From the NCBI GenBank assembly GCA_018670825.1, contig JABHIW010000090.1:1-49882 (forward strand): 49,882 nt of DNA. The letters are read 5' to 3'. The position numbers were made by a program, and so were the translations under genes. Source of the DNA: Candidatus Scalindua sp. Its GTDB lineage: Bacteria > Planctomycetota > Brocadiia > Brocadiales > Scalinduaceae. Shown here piece by piece: positions 17,333 to 26,700 of this stretch (position 1 is its first letter; each line of letters begins with the position of its first letter). The notes under the pieces are model-generated. The model did not search any database. It worked only from the letters and a program-made list of their open reading frames with translations, and had not been told where the DNA came from.

Positions 17333-18571
17333 ATGCAGATATTTCAAATTATTCATAGACAACTTGGCACAATGCCGCATCTTATTGCGGCATGTATAAT
17401 ATATTGTCATCTCTTTTTATCTGTGACTACGGTAATTGCCAGTGACAAAGAATTGACTGTTAAAGTCCGGATGGACAAATTAATCACCTCTGCGAAAGAA
17501 AATATCGTAGCAGAGAAATGGGAAGAGGCTGTTAAAGATTTTGGAAAACTGATGAGGATGGGAGTAAAACTACCGGATAAATTTTATTTCCAGTACGGTC
17601 TGGTACTTTACAAAATGGGGGATTATGAGAAGTCTCTGATAAGCCTGAAAAGGTACCTGAAATTAGCGGGAGAAAATGGAAAATATTACAAGACGGCCCT
17701 TAATCTGGTTAATAAGTTTGATGATAAGGAGGGTGAGGAAGAACATACACTAACAGAAGTATTGATGCAAATAGAGAAGAATATGGTGTTGATAAAAGGC
17801 GGGTGTTTTAAAATGGGCAATAGATTTGATGATGGGAATAAAGATGAAAAGCCGGTACATAAGGTTTGCGTGGATGATTTCTGTATCGGGAAGTATGAGG
17901 TGACGGTGGGAGAGTTCAGGATGTTCGTTGATGATACCGGCTACAAAACCGAAGCAGAAGAGAAAGGTGGAATGCAGCACTGGGATGGTGAAGAATGGGA
18001 AAAGAAAGTTGATGTATACTGGGATAATACCGGATTTTTACAGACAGAATCTCAGCCCGTTGTGGGTGTGAGCTGGAACGATACACAGGGATTTATAAAG
18101 TGGTTGAATATAAAATCAGGAAAAAGTTTTCGGCTTTCCACTGAGGCAGAGTGGGAGTATGCGGCAAGGAGCAGGGGTAAGAAATATAAATACAGTTGGG
18201 GTAATGGAGAACCTTCAGGTAATGTAGCAGATAAGACAACAAAAAAGACATTTTCCCGTTGGATAACCTGGGAAGGGTATGATGACGGGTATCTGTTTAC
18301 TGCTCCGGTTGGAAGTTTTGAACCTAATAAGCTCGGTCTATATGATATGACAGGTAATGTGTGGGAGTGGTGCTCAGATTGGTATGATAAAGAATATTAT
18401 AAGAAAAGTGAAAAGCAGAATCCCCTGGGACCACCAGGCGGCGCACACAGGGTTAACCGGGGCAGTTGCTGGCACTGTGGGCCGGAACTTAACCGTGTAA
18501 CCTTCCGCAGTTATATTTATGCTGATTACCGGTTCATAACCTTGGGATTTCGACTTGCCATGACACCATAA
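17333..18571 (+). CDS. Exported TPR plus SUMF1-domain protein
   Basis: The protein has 412 residues: a signal peptide (about 1-35), a short TPR-like helical region (about 50-125: AVKDFGKLMRMG, FYFQYGLVLYKMGDYEKSL, LKRYLKLAGENGKYYKTAL) and a SUMF1-type domain from about residue 145 (MVLIKGGCFKMGNRFDDGNKD, YEVTVGEFRMFVDDTGY, QPVVGVSWNDTQGFIKWL, RLSTEAEWEYAAR, LGLYDMTGNVWEWCSDWYD, GFRLAMTP). The usual catalytic region reads RGSCWHCGPELNR: one Cys may align with the first catalytic Cys, but the second is absent. It is a paralogue of the preceding gene and probably co-transcribed. TPR plus SUMF1 suggests a protein-interaction role in the periplasm or at the surface. Confidence 0.85.
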   Translation: MQIFQIIHRQLGTMPHLIAACIIYCHLFLSVTTVIASDKELTVKVRMDKLITSAKENIVAEKWEEAVKDFGKLMRMGVKLPDKFYFQYGLVLYKMGDYEKSLISLKRYLKLAGENGKYYKTALNLVNKFDDKEGEEEHTLTEVLMQIEKNMVLIKGGCFKMGNRFDDGNKDEKPVHKVCVDDFCIGKYEVTVGEFRMFVDDTGYKTEAEEKGGMQHWDGEEWEKKVDVYWDNTGFLQTESQPVVGVSWNDTQGFIKWLNIKSGKSFRLSTEAEWEYAARSRGKKYKYSWGNGEPSGNVADKTTKKTFSRWITWEGYDDGYLFTAPVGSFEPNKLGLYDMTGNVWEWCSDWYDKEYYKKSEKQNPLGPPGGAHRVNRGSCWHCGPELNRVTFRSYIYADYRFITLGFRLAMTP

Positions 18572-18677
18572 TGCGGGAGGGCAGTTTAAACTGTTTAAGT
18601 GGCTTAACCCGTCCAAACCGTGCCTATTCTCTAGCTTTAACTCACTTCAAACTTAAGTCACTATTAACTTCTTTCAT

Positions 18678-18873
18678 TTATATCAAAACTGCTTTGTAAT
18701 TAATCAAATTCAGGTCGTTTACACCTAGGTCATTTTGGGCAGCAGTTTCTATATGTACCGGGAGATTTGGACGATTAAATAGCGAACAGAGCTCTCTCTC
18801 TTCTTTTCCTTAATAATGTTCATTCCTATCGTATCGAGGGCTACTGGATCTTTGCTCAAAATGATACCGTTGC
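18678..18873 (-). pseudogene. Broken 3' copy of the DUF362 gene
   Basis: On the minus strand this stretch encodes NGIILSKDPVALDTIGMNII, then after a frameshift LFNRPNLPVHIETAA and DLNLINYKAVLI-stop. That is the C-terminus of the intact gene at 19926-20990. The 5' part is missing and the rest is frameshifted. It lies in the 428-bp gap between the SUMF1 gene and the FecR gene; I see nothing else in that gap. Confidence 0.85.
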
Positions 18874-18999
18874 TATATTTATAAAAACTTTACCCTAGTT
18901 GTTCGTGGAGACTAATTTTATTGTTGACCATGCTGTCAACATTTGGTAGTTATCTCCAGTGCATAATATCAAGCGTTTTCTATTGTTAGGAGTAAAAAG

Positions 19000-19662
19000 A
19001 TGTTTATGATGTCAACAAGAGGTTTTTTCACGATTTTAATCTTTGTCTTCTCCTTTTGCCAATGGCATTATTGTGGGAATGTATTTGGTGAGGAAAAATT
19101 GGCGGTAATAAATAAATTCAAAGGTGATGTTATCATTCAGCATGAAGGTGAAAATCAGCTCGTTGAGCAGCGCGGCGCTAGAATTAGGAATTCGTCGATT
19201 TATAATCAAGATTCAATCTCAACTATGGAAGCATCAACGGCAGAGTTAGTTTTTAATGATAGTTCACGTTTTGATATCAATGAGAAAACGACATTAACTA
19301 TAATCTCAGAAAAAACTACTAAGTTTAATAGGAGTTTACTTAGGAGAGTAAGCTTAAAAGCGGGAGGGTTGTTGGCAGAAGTAATACCAAGCAAAACGGT
19401 ATTAACTGAATTTGAGATACCTACCGGTGTGGCAACAGTGAGAGGTACAGTAATTACGATAAACCTTGGTGTCGATCTCCTCTGTGTGGTAGATGGTGAG
19501 ATCATATTTACAGATATTTATGGTAATGAACAAACGGTTATAACTGGTGAATGTATTTCGATAGGCGCAGGGGAAGTAGGTTATAGTGGTGGTGGCAGCG
19601 CAGAACAACCTACTGACCGTCCCGCTTCACCTTTCGTTCCGCGAGATAACATTGATAAGTAA
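19000..19662 (+). CDS. FecR-domain exported protein
   Basis: The protein has 220 residues. The signal peptide is in residues 1-33 (GFFTILIFVFSFCQW, with possible cleavage after VFG). The FecR-type domain follows: FKGDVIIQHEGENQLVEQRGA, QDSISTMEASTAELVFNDSSRFDINEKTTLTI, then SLKAGGLLAEVIPSK and FEIPTGVATVRGTVITINL, which is the conserved TPxAxxRGT-type motif. The C-terminus is low-complexity (YSGGGSAEQPTDRPASPF). The ribosome binding site TTAGGAG lies 7 bases before the ATG. In the family, FecR domains sense or transduce envelope signals with a sigma factor, but no sigma factor is nearby. Here it sits between the intact and the broken DUF362 copies. Confidence 0.8.
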   Translation: MFMMSTRGFFTILIFVFSFCQWHYCGNVFGEEKLAVINKFKGDVIIQHEGENQLVEQRGARIRNSSIYNQDSISTMEASTAELVFNDSSRFDINEKTTLTIISEKTTKFNRSLLRRVSLKAGGLLAEVIPSKTVLTEFEIPTGVATVRGTVITINLGVDLLCVVDGEIIFTDIYGNEQTVITGECISIGAGEVGYSGGGSAEQPTDRPASPFVPRDNIDK

Positions 19663-19925
19663 TTTGGGTTTACAGACTGAGTTCCGTATCATGAATATAT
19701 AAGGAGTCGTAGGCGGAGGCCATCCGGTGTTAAATATGGTGGCTACAATGAAACTTGATTTGCTTTTCTCGTGCTGGACTGGATTTGGTTTTTTACAGGG
19801 TACTGTATGCTGTCCTTACCAGTGCCGTGTTTCATTAAAATATTGACAATTGCTGGTGTGATATCGTGTAACGTTGGGGGTTGTTCTATAGCCATTAATT
19901 TAGTCTAAAAACAGGTTTTTATTAT

Positions 19926-20990
19926 CTATATCAGAACGGCTTTGTGATTAATCAAATTCAAATCGCTTACACCGAGACCGTATTCGGCGGCGGTTTCTAT
20001 ATGGACAGGGAGGTTTGGCCGATTAAATAGTGAAACCAGCTCTTTCTCTTTTCTCTTTTTCTCAATAATGTGCATACCTATCGTATCAAGGGCTACAGGA
20101 TCTCTGCTCAAAATGATGCCGTTATTGTTCCATACGTTTCTTCTTTGCGGCATAGGACCCCCATCGTAAAGACCAACTATTCCATTACAGATATGGAGTT
20201 TTATTTTGTCCTTTATCACCGGTATTGAGTTTATGGCTGCAATAAAGGGGTCACATGCATTATCGTGAAAGTTATCGGGATGGCTGATAACACCGTGAGA
20301 GATATTTTTAAGCGCGATGCTTACTCCCGCAAGGCCATGGTCTTTTAACAGACCCAGGTTTATCAAAGAATCAACCTCTTCTGTAAGTATCCTGCTTATC
20401 TTAACGGCGCCATAGCCGCTGTCGTATTCTCTGTGTGAACTACCGGAATCAAGGGCCTCTTTCCCTCCACCTCCGTCTGTGGTATATGTTCTCACCCCTT
20501 TAAAAGATCTGTTTATTTTGAAACCTGATGAGAGGAAAAAATGCTGATATTGTTCCCATATGATGATATTATTCTCTTTTACACCAATGCTTTTTAAAGC
20601 GTCAACGATAGCCCAGCAAATCTGGTAATTGCCCGCAAGGATGTCGGCACCAAGGGCGTTTATCTTTATGCCTATCCTTTCATCCTCGTGAAAGAGCGAT
20701 TTCCAGGCATCTTTCGGGTCGTCTTTTCCGGTAAGTGACGTTATTCCTGAGTCCATCATCTGCTTAACCAATGAAAGATTCGGAGTCATTCCTTTTATTA
20801 TTTGTGAACTGCTTTTAACATCAACGACAAGGGATTGGAGGTTATTTGTTTTTTCTTGCTTTAGATCGGTTTTTGTGTCATCAGGTAGAGGGTCAAGAGG
20901 CAATGGTATTTGAGATAAAAACATACCACCCACTAATGAATTAAAACATGTTTCTTTAATGAATTCTCTACGGGTCTTATCTTTACTCAT
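19926..20990 (-). CDS. DUF362-family protein with Tat-type signal
   Basis: The protein has 354 residues. The N-terminus KTRREFIKETCFNSLVGG carries a twin-arginine RRxFIK motif before a hydrophobic stretch, so export in a folded state is likely. The body matches the DUF362 family (IGIKINALGADILAGN, the DALKSIGVKENNIIIWEQ region, INLGLLKDHGLAGVSIALKN, PFIAAINSIPVIKDK, NNGIILSRDPVALDTIGMHII). The family is often found next to ferredoxin-like domains, but this copy has no CxxCxxC cluster. A strong ribosome binding site (AAGGAGGGATT) precedes the ATG at 20990. A frameshifted copy of its last ~65 codons lies at 18678-18873. The reaction is unknown. Confidence 0.8.
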   Translation of the reverse strand: MSKDKTRREFIKETCFNSLVGGMFLSQIPLPLDPLPDDTKTDLKQEKTNNLQSLVVDVKSSSQIIKGMTPNLSLVKQMMDSGITSLTGKDDPKDAWKSLFHEDERIGIKINALGADILAGNYQICWAIVDALKSIGVKENNIIIWEQYQHFFLSSGFKINRSFKGVRTYTTDGGGGKEALDSGSSHREYDSGYGAVKISRILTEEVDSLINLGLLKDHGLAGVSIALKNISHGVISHPDNFHDNACDPFIAAINSIPVIKDKIKLHICNGIVGLYDGGPMPQRRNVWNNNGIILSRDPVALDTIGMHIIEKKRKEKELVSLFNRPNLPVHIETAAEYGLGVSDLNLINHKAVLI

Positions 20991-21300
20991 AATAATCCCT
21001 CCTTAAATTAGGTAATAGATTATCAACTCGTAATTGGATTTTCAAGATTGCTGCTTAATTAAATATCATTACATTTTAGCATTTTGGATGGATACATTCA
21101 AATATAGAATTCCTGATCTTTATATACTACATTTTATGGTGGTATATAAGAGCAGTGAAGGTTATATTTCCATTTATCTATATATATGGAACAGCACTTT
21201 GTTATACTTAATGGACATATTGTTACTTATAAATAATGACCTCTAAAAATACAGATAGTTTGCTAAACAAAATAGAGCAAAAGTAAAGGGGATATCTGAA
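20991..21300. other. Intergenic region between divergent genes (310 bp)
   Basis: An AT-rich spacer holding the ribosome binding site of the DUF362 gene at one end and AAAGGGG (the ribosome binding site of the efflux adaptor) at the other. It should hold the promoters of both. No clear operator or riboswitch was recognised. Confidence 0.5.
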
Positions 21301-23532
21301 ATGAAACACATGCCAAACTCATCAAGTGCAGGACAAAAAAACTTTTGGGCAAGATGGAGTGTTATCTCAATTTTGATTGCTATTTTTGTAGCAGGCTTAG
21401 TTCTTGGCTTACTCATAGGAAGTGGCGGAGGCCCTGTTGGGACGACGTCACCAGCTTCTACTCCTGCCAGTAATATCCTTTTCTGGACATGCAGTATGCA
21501 TCCACAGATTAAGCAAAAAGGGGCAGGGCGTTGCCCAATATGTGATATGGACCTTACCCCTATGAGGGAGGAGGCTGGTGGCGGTGAAAAAGCAAGTTTA
21601 AGGCTTGGAGAAAGAGCTCGCCATCTAGCATCTATTCGAACAACGCCAGTTAAGTATAGGGAATTGGCAAAGTCTGTTTATACCGTAGGAAAGATAGGTT
21701 ATGACGAGAGCCGTGTTGCCCATGTTACCGCATGGGTTTCTGGGCGCATTGAGAGGCTTTATGTTGATTTTACCGGGACTATCGTAAAGAAGGGTGAGCA
21801 TCTGGTTAGTATGTACAGTCCTGATCTTCTGTCTACTCAGAAGGAATACTTACTGGCCTATAGTGGAATTGAACGGTTCAGCAATAGTGATATACCGGAG
21901 GTTCTCTCATCATCGAGGACCCTCCTTGAAAACACAAAGCAGAGGCTGTTGTTGTGGGGTATTACTGTTGAGCAAATTGAGGCACTTGAAAGGACGCAGA
22001 ATCCGGAAATTTATTCAACTATCTATGCACCTATTGGCGGTACCATCATTCACAAAAATGCCTTTGAAGGAATGTACTTCAAAACAGGAGACAGGCTTTT
22101 TACCATCGTAGATCTGAGTCGTGTCTGGTTGTATCTCGATATTTATGAATATGATATTCCCTGGATCAGGTATGGACAGGAGATTGAAGTCGTTACAGAA
22201 TCCTATCCGGGAGAAGTTTTCTTCGGGAAGGTTGTTTTTATAGATCCGTTCTTGAACGAGACGACGAGGACTGTCAAGGTTCGCATCAATATGGATAACC
22301 ATGAGGGAAAACTTAAACCTGGTATGTACGTTAATGCCAGGCTTAAGGCTAAACTTGGAGGTAGGGGGGTTATTGTTGATTCAGAAATCATGGGGAAATT
22401 CATGTGTCCCATGCATCCCGATATTTTGTCGGATAAAGAGGGGAATTGTCCGGAGTGTGGGATGAAACTTGAACTCATTGGCGGAAAAACGGGTATGTTT
22501 GTTCCGGGTTTAATTCAACCGCATTATGATTGTCCTATGAAATGCGAGGATTCTGCTTCGGATGAACCGGGAAATTGTCCTGAGTGTAAGATGGTTCTTA
22601 TAAAAAAAGAAGGTGACAATGTTCAGGGCGATGGCACGGTATATGTTTGTTCCGAACATATTGAGGTACAAACCGGACTTCCCGGTATTTGCCCGTCATG
22701 CCAGGGGAACCTCAAAAAAAGTAATGAGAAAGAAGTAGGTGTTCTTACCGTCCCGCATAGTGCAGTGCTTTTTACAGGAAAACGTAATATTGTTTACGTA
22801 GAAAAAGAAGAGGGAAACTATGTCCCGAGAGACATAGTACTTGGCCCAAAGGCTGATGAATATTATCCTGTGATTGATGGTTTGAATGTAGGTGAGAAGG
22901 TCGTAATAGAAGGGAATTTTCTTATCGATTCACAAATGCAATTACTGGGCAAGCCAAGTCTGCTGTTCCGGGAAGGTTCTGCTCTTGACAAACCAATCAA
23001 AAAGAAAAAAGATGATCATAAAGAAGAACATAAAGAAAATAATAATATTACAGCAGCAGACATAATTGATGAATCCGTATTGAAGCAGATGAAGCAGGTG
23101 GCAGAAAATATACTGGACAATTACTATCGTGTTGCGGCAATGCTTGCAAATGATTCAACAGAAGGTGTTGATGGAAATCTAGAAGTGATTATCAATAATT
23201 CCAGAAAAATTAAGGAGAAGGAATCTGGAATTCCGGAAAGTTTGCGTGAAAGATTGTCTGTACTTACTGGAAATATTGAGGATGAGGCAAATGAGATGAA
23301 GGGAAAAGAGCTTGACGAAGCTCGGAATAAATTTAAGAGCTTAAGCCAGTCTATGGTTAGCTACTTCAAAGAGCTTCATGGGAGAGTGAAAGGAGCTGAA
23401 AATATTTACGTTTATTATTGCCCCATGGCTGGAGCCTCATGGTTGCAAGAAGAGGAAGGAACACGCAATCCATATTACGGTACTAAAATGCTGAAGTGTG
23501 GTTCGGTCAAGGAAGTACTGTCGTATAAATAA
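21301..23532 (+). CDS. CusB-like heavy-metal RND efflux adaptor with multiple metal-binding domains
   Basis: This 743-residue periplasmic adaptor links an inner-membrane RND pump to an outer-membrane channel. It has an N-terminal membrane anchor (about 18-42), a first heavy-metal-binding domain (WTCSMHPQI...GRCPICDMDLTPM, about 61-90) and the adaptor core with lipoyl/hairpin and barrel parts (VTAWVSGRIERLYVDFTG, VWLYLDIYEYDIPWIRYGQ). Three more Cys-rich domains follow in tandem (MCPMHPDI...CPECGMKLEL; DCPMKCED...CPECKMVL; VCSEHIEV...CPSCQGNL, about 368-475), then the membrane-proximal part and a charged helical region. The C-terminus has a CPMAGASWLQ...NPYYGTKMLKCG motif typical of DUF3347-type tails. 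It is longer than E. coli CusB (about 400 residues). It is encoded upstream of its pump. Copper or silver are the likely substrates by family, not proven. Confidence 0.9.
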   Translation: MKHMPNSSSAGQKNFWARWSVISILIAIFVAGLVLGLLIGSGGGPVGTTSPASTPASNILFWTCSMHPQIKQKGAGRCPICDMDLTPMREEAGGGEKASLRLGERARHLASIRTTPVKYRELAKSVYTVGKIGYDESRVAHVTAWVSGRIERLYVDFTGTIVKKGEHLVSMYSPDLLSTQKEYLLAYSGIERFSNSDIPEVLSSSRTLLENTKQRLLLWGITVEQIEALERTQNPEIYSTIYAPIGGTIIHKNAFEGMYFKTGDRLFTIVDLSRVWLYLDIYEYDIPWIRYGQEIEVVTESYPGEVFFGKVVFIDPFLNETTRTVKVRINMDNHEGKLKPGMYVNARLKAKLGGRGVIVDSEIMGKFMCPMHPDILSDKEGNCPECGMKLELIGGKTGMFVPGLIQPHYDCPMKCEDSASDEPGNCPECKMVLIKKEGDNVQGDGTVYVCSEHIEVQTGLPGICPSCQGNLKKSNEKEVGVLTVPHSAVLFTGKRNIVYVEKEEGNYVPRDIVLGPKADEYYPVIDGLNVGEKVVIEGNFLIDSQMQLLGKPSLLFREGSALDKPIKKKKDDHKEEHKENNNITAADIIDESVLKQMKQVAENILDNYYRVAAMLANDSTEGVDGNLEVIINNSRKIKEKESGIPESLRERLSVLTGNIEDEANEMKGKELDEARNKFKSLSQSMVSYFKELHGRVKGAENIYVYYCPMAGASWLQEEEGTRNPYYGTKMLKCGSVKEVLSYK

Positions 23533-23534
23533 TT

Positions 23535-23690
23535 TAGATAGGATAACAGGATAGAAAATTAGGCAACATATCTTTAAACACTCACATAATTATTTAATCT
23601 TTTTTTTTGTGCTTAACATCAACTTTACTTTTACTAAAATTAAGAATAAGGTCAACAGGATTTATAGTCTTTGTCCCGTTATCCTGTCTA
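23535..23690. repeat. Imperfect inverted repeat bounding the adaptor-pump spacer
   Basis: TAGATAGGATAACAGGATA at 23535-23553 and TGTCCCGTTATCCTGTCTA at 23672-23690 are imperfect inverted copies (about 15-16 of 19 positions). They enclose almost all of the spacer between the two efflux genes. It could be a small non-autonomous element or a long-range mRNA stem. Confidence 0.4.
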
Positions 23691-23700
23691 ATAAAATACC

Positions 23701-26700
23701 ATGATAAATAGACTCATAAGATTTTCTCTGGAGAATACGTTTATTGTCCTGGTTATAACCTTATTGGTTGTAGGGGCAGGGTATTACAGCATCAAGAATG
23801 TACCGGTAGACGCGATTCCGGACATAAGCGAAAACCAATCCATAGTCTTTACCGATTGGCCCGGTCGCGATCCACAGACTGTGGAAGACCAGGTCACCTA
23901 TCCATTAACTACCAGCCTCGAAGGAGTTCCGGGTGTCAAAGTAATTCGTTCATATTCGGGATTTGGTTTCTCCGTAATTTACGTCATATTTAAGGATGAT
24001 ATTGAATTTTACTGGGCACGTTCAAGGGTATTGGAACGGCTCAATGTTGCACAAAGATGGTTGCCGGATGGGGTAGTCCCCGTACTGGGACCTGACGCAA
24101 CCGCACTCGGTCAGATCTTCTGGTACACGGTTGAAAATGGTTTTTATTGTCCGGAACATAGCGGTGGTGTCTTTGTTTGCCCTGATGATTTTACGATAGC
24201 CTTCGATAAGTCTGGAAATTGTCCTGAGCATGATCACAGGCTTGTACTTAAGCGGGTATTTAGTGAAGGTGGAATCTGCCCACTGGGAGATTCAGGATTA
24301 GTAACGTCCCTCTACAATCTGGGAGAGTTGCGTTCGCTGCAGGATTGGTATGTCCGGTACCAGTTGAACGCGGTGGACGGTGTTTCTGAAGTGGCGTCAG
24401 TTGGTGGTTTCGTTAAGCAGTACCAGATAGATGTAGATCCGGACAAAATGCGAGCGCACAGGGTAAAATTATCTGATATTTATGATGCCGTACGAAGATC
24501 AAACGTCGATGTTGGTGCAAAAGTCATAGAGAATTACGGGATGGAATACATCGTCCGTGGTATCGGTTTTATAAAGACGATTGAAGACGTAGAGAAAATT
24601 GTAGTTAAGTCGACAGAAGGAACTCCACTGTATATAAAAAATGTGGCTACAGTGACATTTGGGCCTGATTTCAGACGCGGTGCACTGGATAAGGAAGGTG
24701 CGGAGGTTGTCGGTGCTGTTGCAACGATGAGGTACGGAGAGAATCCTTTACAGGTTATTAATAAGGTGAAGGAGCAGATCAGGAAGATAGAACCCGGTTT
24801 GCCGGATGGTGTACATATCGTTCCTTTTTATGACAGGACACAGCTAATACATGAAACAATTGGTACATTAAAGGAAGCGCTTACTGAAGAAATTGTCATT
24901 ACCATGGTTATTATAGCGATTTTCCTTCTCCATATCAGAAGTTCTCTTGTTGTCGCCATGACCCTGCCACTGGCAGTAATTATGGCGTTTATAGCAATGT
25001 ATAGATTTGGCGTTGATTCAAACGTCATGTCTCTTTCCGGTATAGCCATTGCCATTGGTACATTAGTGGATATGGGGATAATAATGACTGAAAACATATA
25101 TCGTCATCTCACAGAATCTGATGGTTCAAAACCAAGAGTAGAGGTTATCTATGAAGCAAGTAAAGAGGTCGGCGGTGCCATCATAACGGCAGTAGCAACT
25201 ACCATAATTTCTTTTATTCCGGTATTCTTTATGGAGAGCCAGGAGGGTAAACTTTTTAAGCCATTGGCATACACAAAGACATTTGCCCTGTTTGCTTCTG
25301 TTGTCGTTGCCATTACGGTCGTGCCTGTGCTCAGTAACCTGTTTTTAAGGGAAGTAAATTGGCGAAAGAGGACTTCAATAATCATTGGTAGTTCCTTTGG
25401 CATATGCTTGATATTTATCATTCGTTATCTGATATTTGGTAGATATGAAGCCGTCAGTTTGCCTATTGCATGGTTATCTTCAATAATTGGAGGTTTGCTC
25501 ATTGGATTTGTTATTTTTGTAATGAGTAAAGAACGACTCAAACCAATGGAACAGAATTTTATTTCCAGGGGTATTTATGCCGTATATGAACCCACGCTTA
25601 GATGGATACTTGACCACAAAGGTCTTTTCTTGATAATTCCCGTATTCGTAGTCTTTAGTGGCGTTTCTATATGGCTGGGTCTGGGCCGGATGGCTTATCC
25701 GGTTGAAAAATGCTTGAGTTACGTCAAACTGGATGTAAACAAGATCAGCCCCTGGGTTGCACTTAAACACAAATTTCCCGGTATAGGGCGTGAGTTTATG
25801 CCGGCACTGGATGAGGGGTCTTTTTTATACATGCCTTCCTTTTTACCTGCTGCAAGCTTGACAGAGGTGATGGCCGGTTTGAAAAAACAGGACATATTAA
25901 TGAAGCAGATACCGGAAGTGGAGATGGTTGTAGGTAAGATGGGAAGGGCAGAGACCGCGCTTGATCCGGCCCCAACATCAATGATTGAAACAATCATAAA
26001 CCTAAAGCCAAAGGACCAATGGAGAAGAACGACAATAGAAAGGTGGTATTCAAACAGGTACATTCCGCAGTGGACAAAAAACATTCTGGGCCTGGTATGG
26101 TCAGAGGAGAGGACTATCACAAAGAATGAGATACTTGAGGAATTGCGTGAGGCCACGAATATGCCTGGAGCTGCACCCACGTGGCTTCAGCCTATACAAA
26201 CACGGGTGATCATGCTGCAGTCAGGTCTGCGTGCAATGATGGGTGCAAAGATCTATGGTGATGATCTGAGGGAAATTGAACGTATAGGTTTGCAATTGGA
26301 ATCAATTATAAAGCAGGTACCGGGTGCAGTTGACGTGATAGCCGATCGTATAGTGGGTAAACCATATATTGAGTATAAGATAAATCGTGAAGCAATTGCG
26401 AGGTATGGAGTGGATATAAAGGATGTTCAGGATGTCATAGAGGTTGCGCTCGGCGGTAAGAACCTTACATGGACTGTTGAGGGTCGTGAGCGTTACCCGG
26501 TAAGGGCAAGGTATATGAGAGAGATCAGGGATGATTTTGATATGCTGCCTCGGATACTTGTTCCTACCCCAGCCGGAGCACAAATTCCTATTGCACAGGT
26601 ATGCGATATAGAATACACCATCGGTCCTTCCATGATTAAGAGCGAAGACACTCTCCTTGTAGGATATGTTACATTTAATACCAGGGAACGGGATGAGGTA

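Noticed and set aside
21034..21246. 70-residue frame in the divergent promoter region
   Set aside because: Rich in Tyr, Ile and Leu as expected of AT-rich spacer; no ribosome binding site or family.
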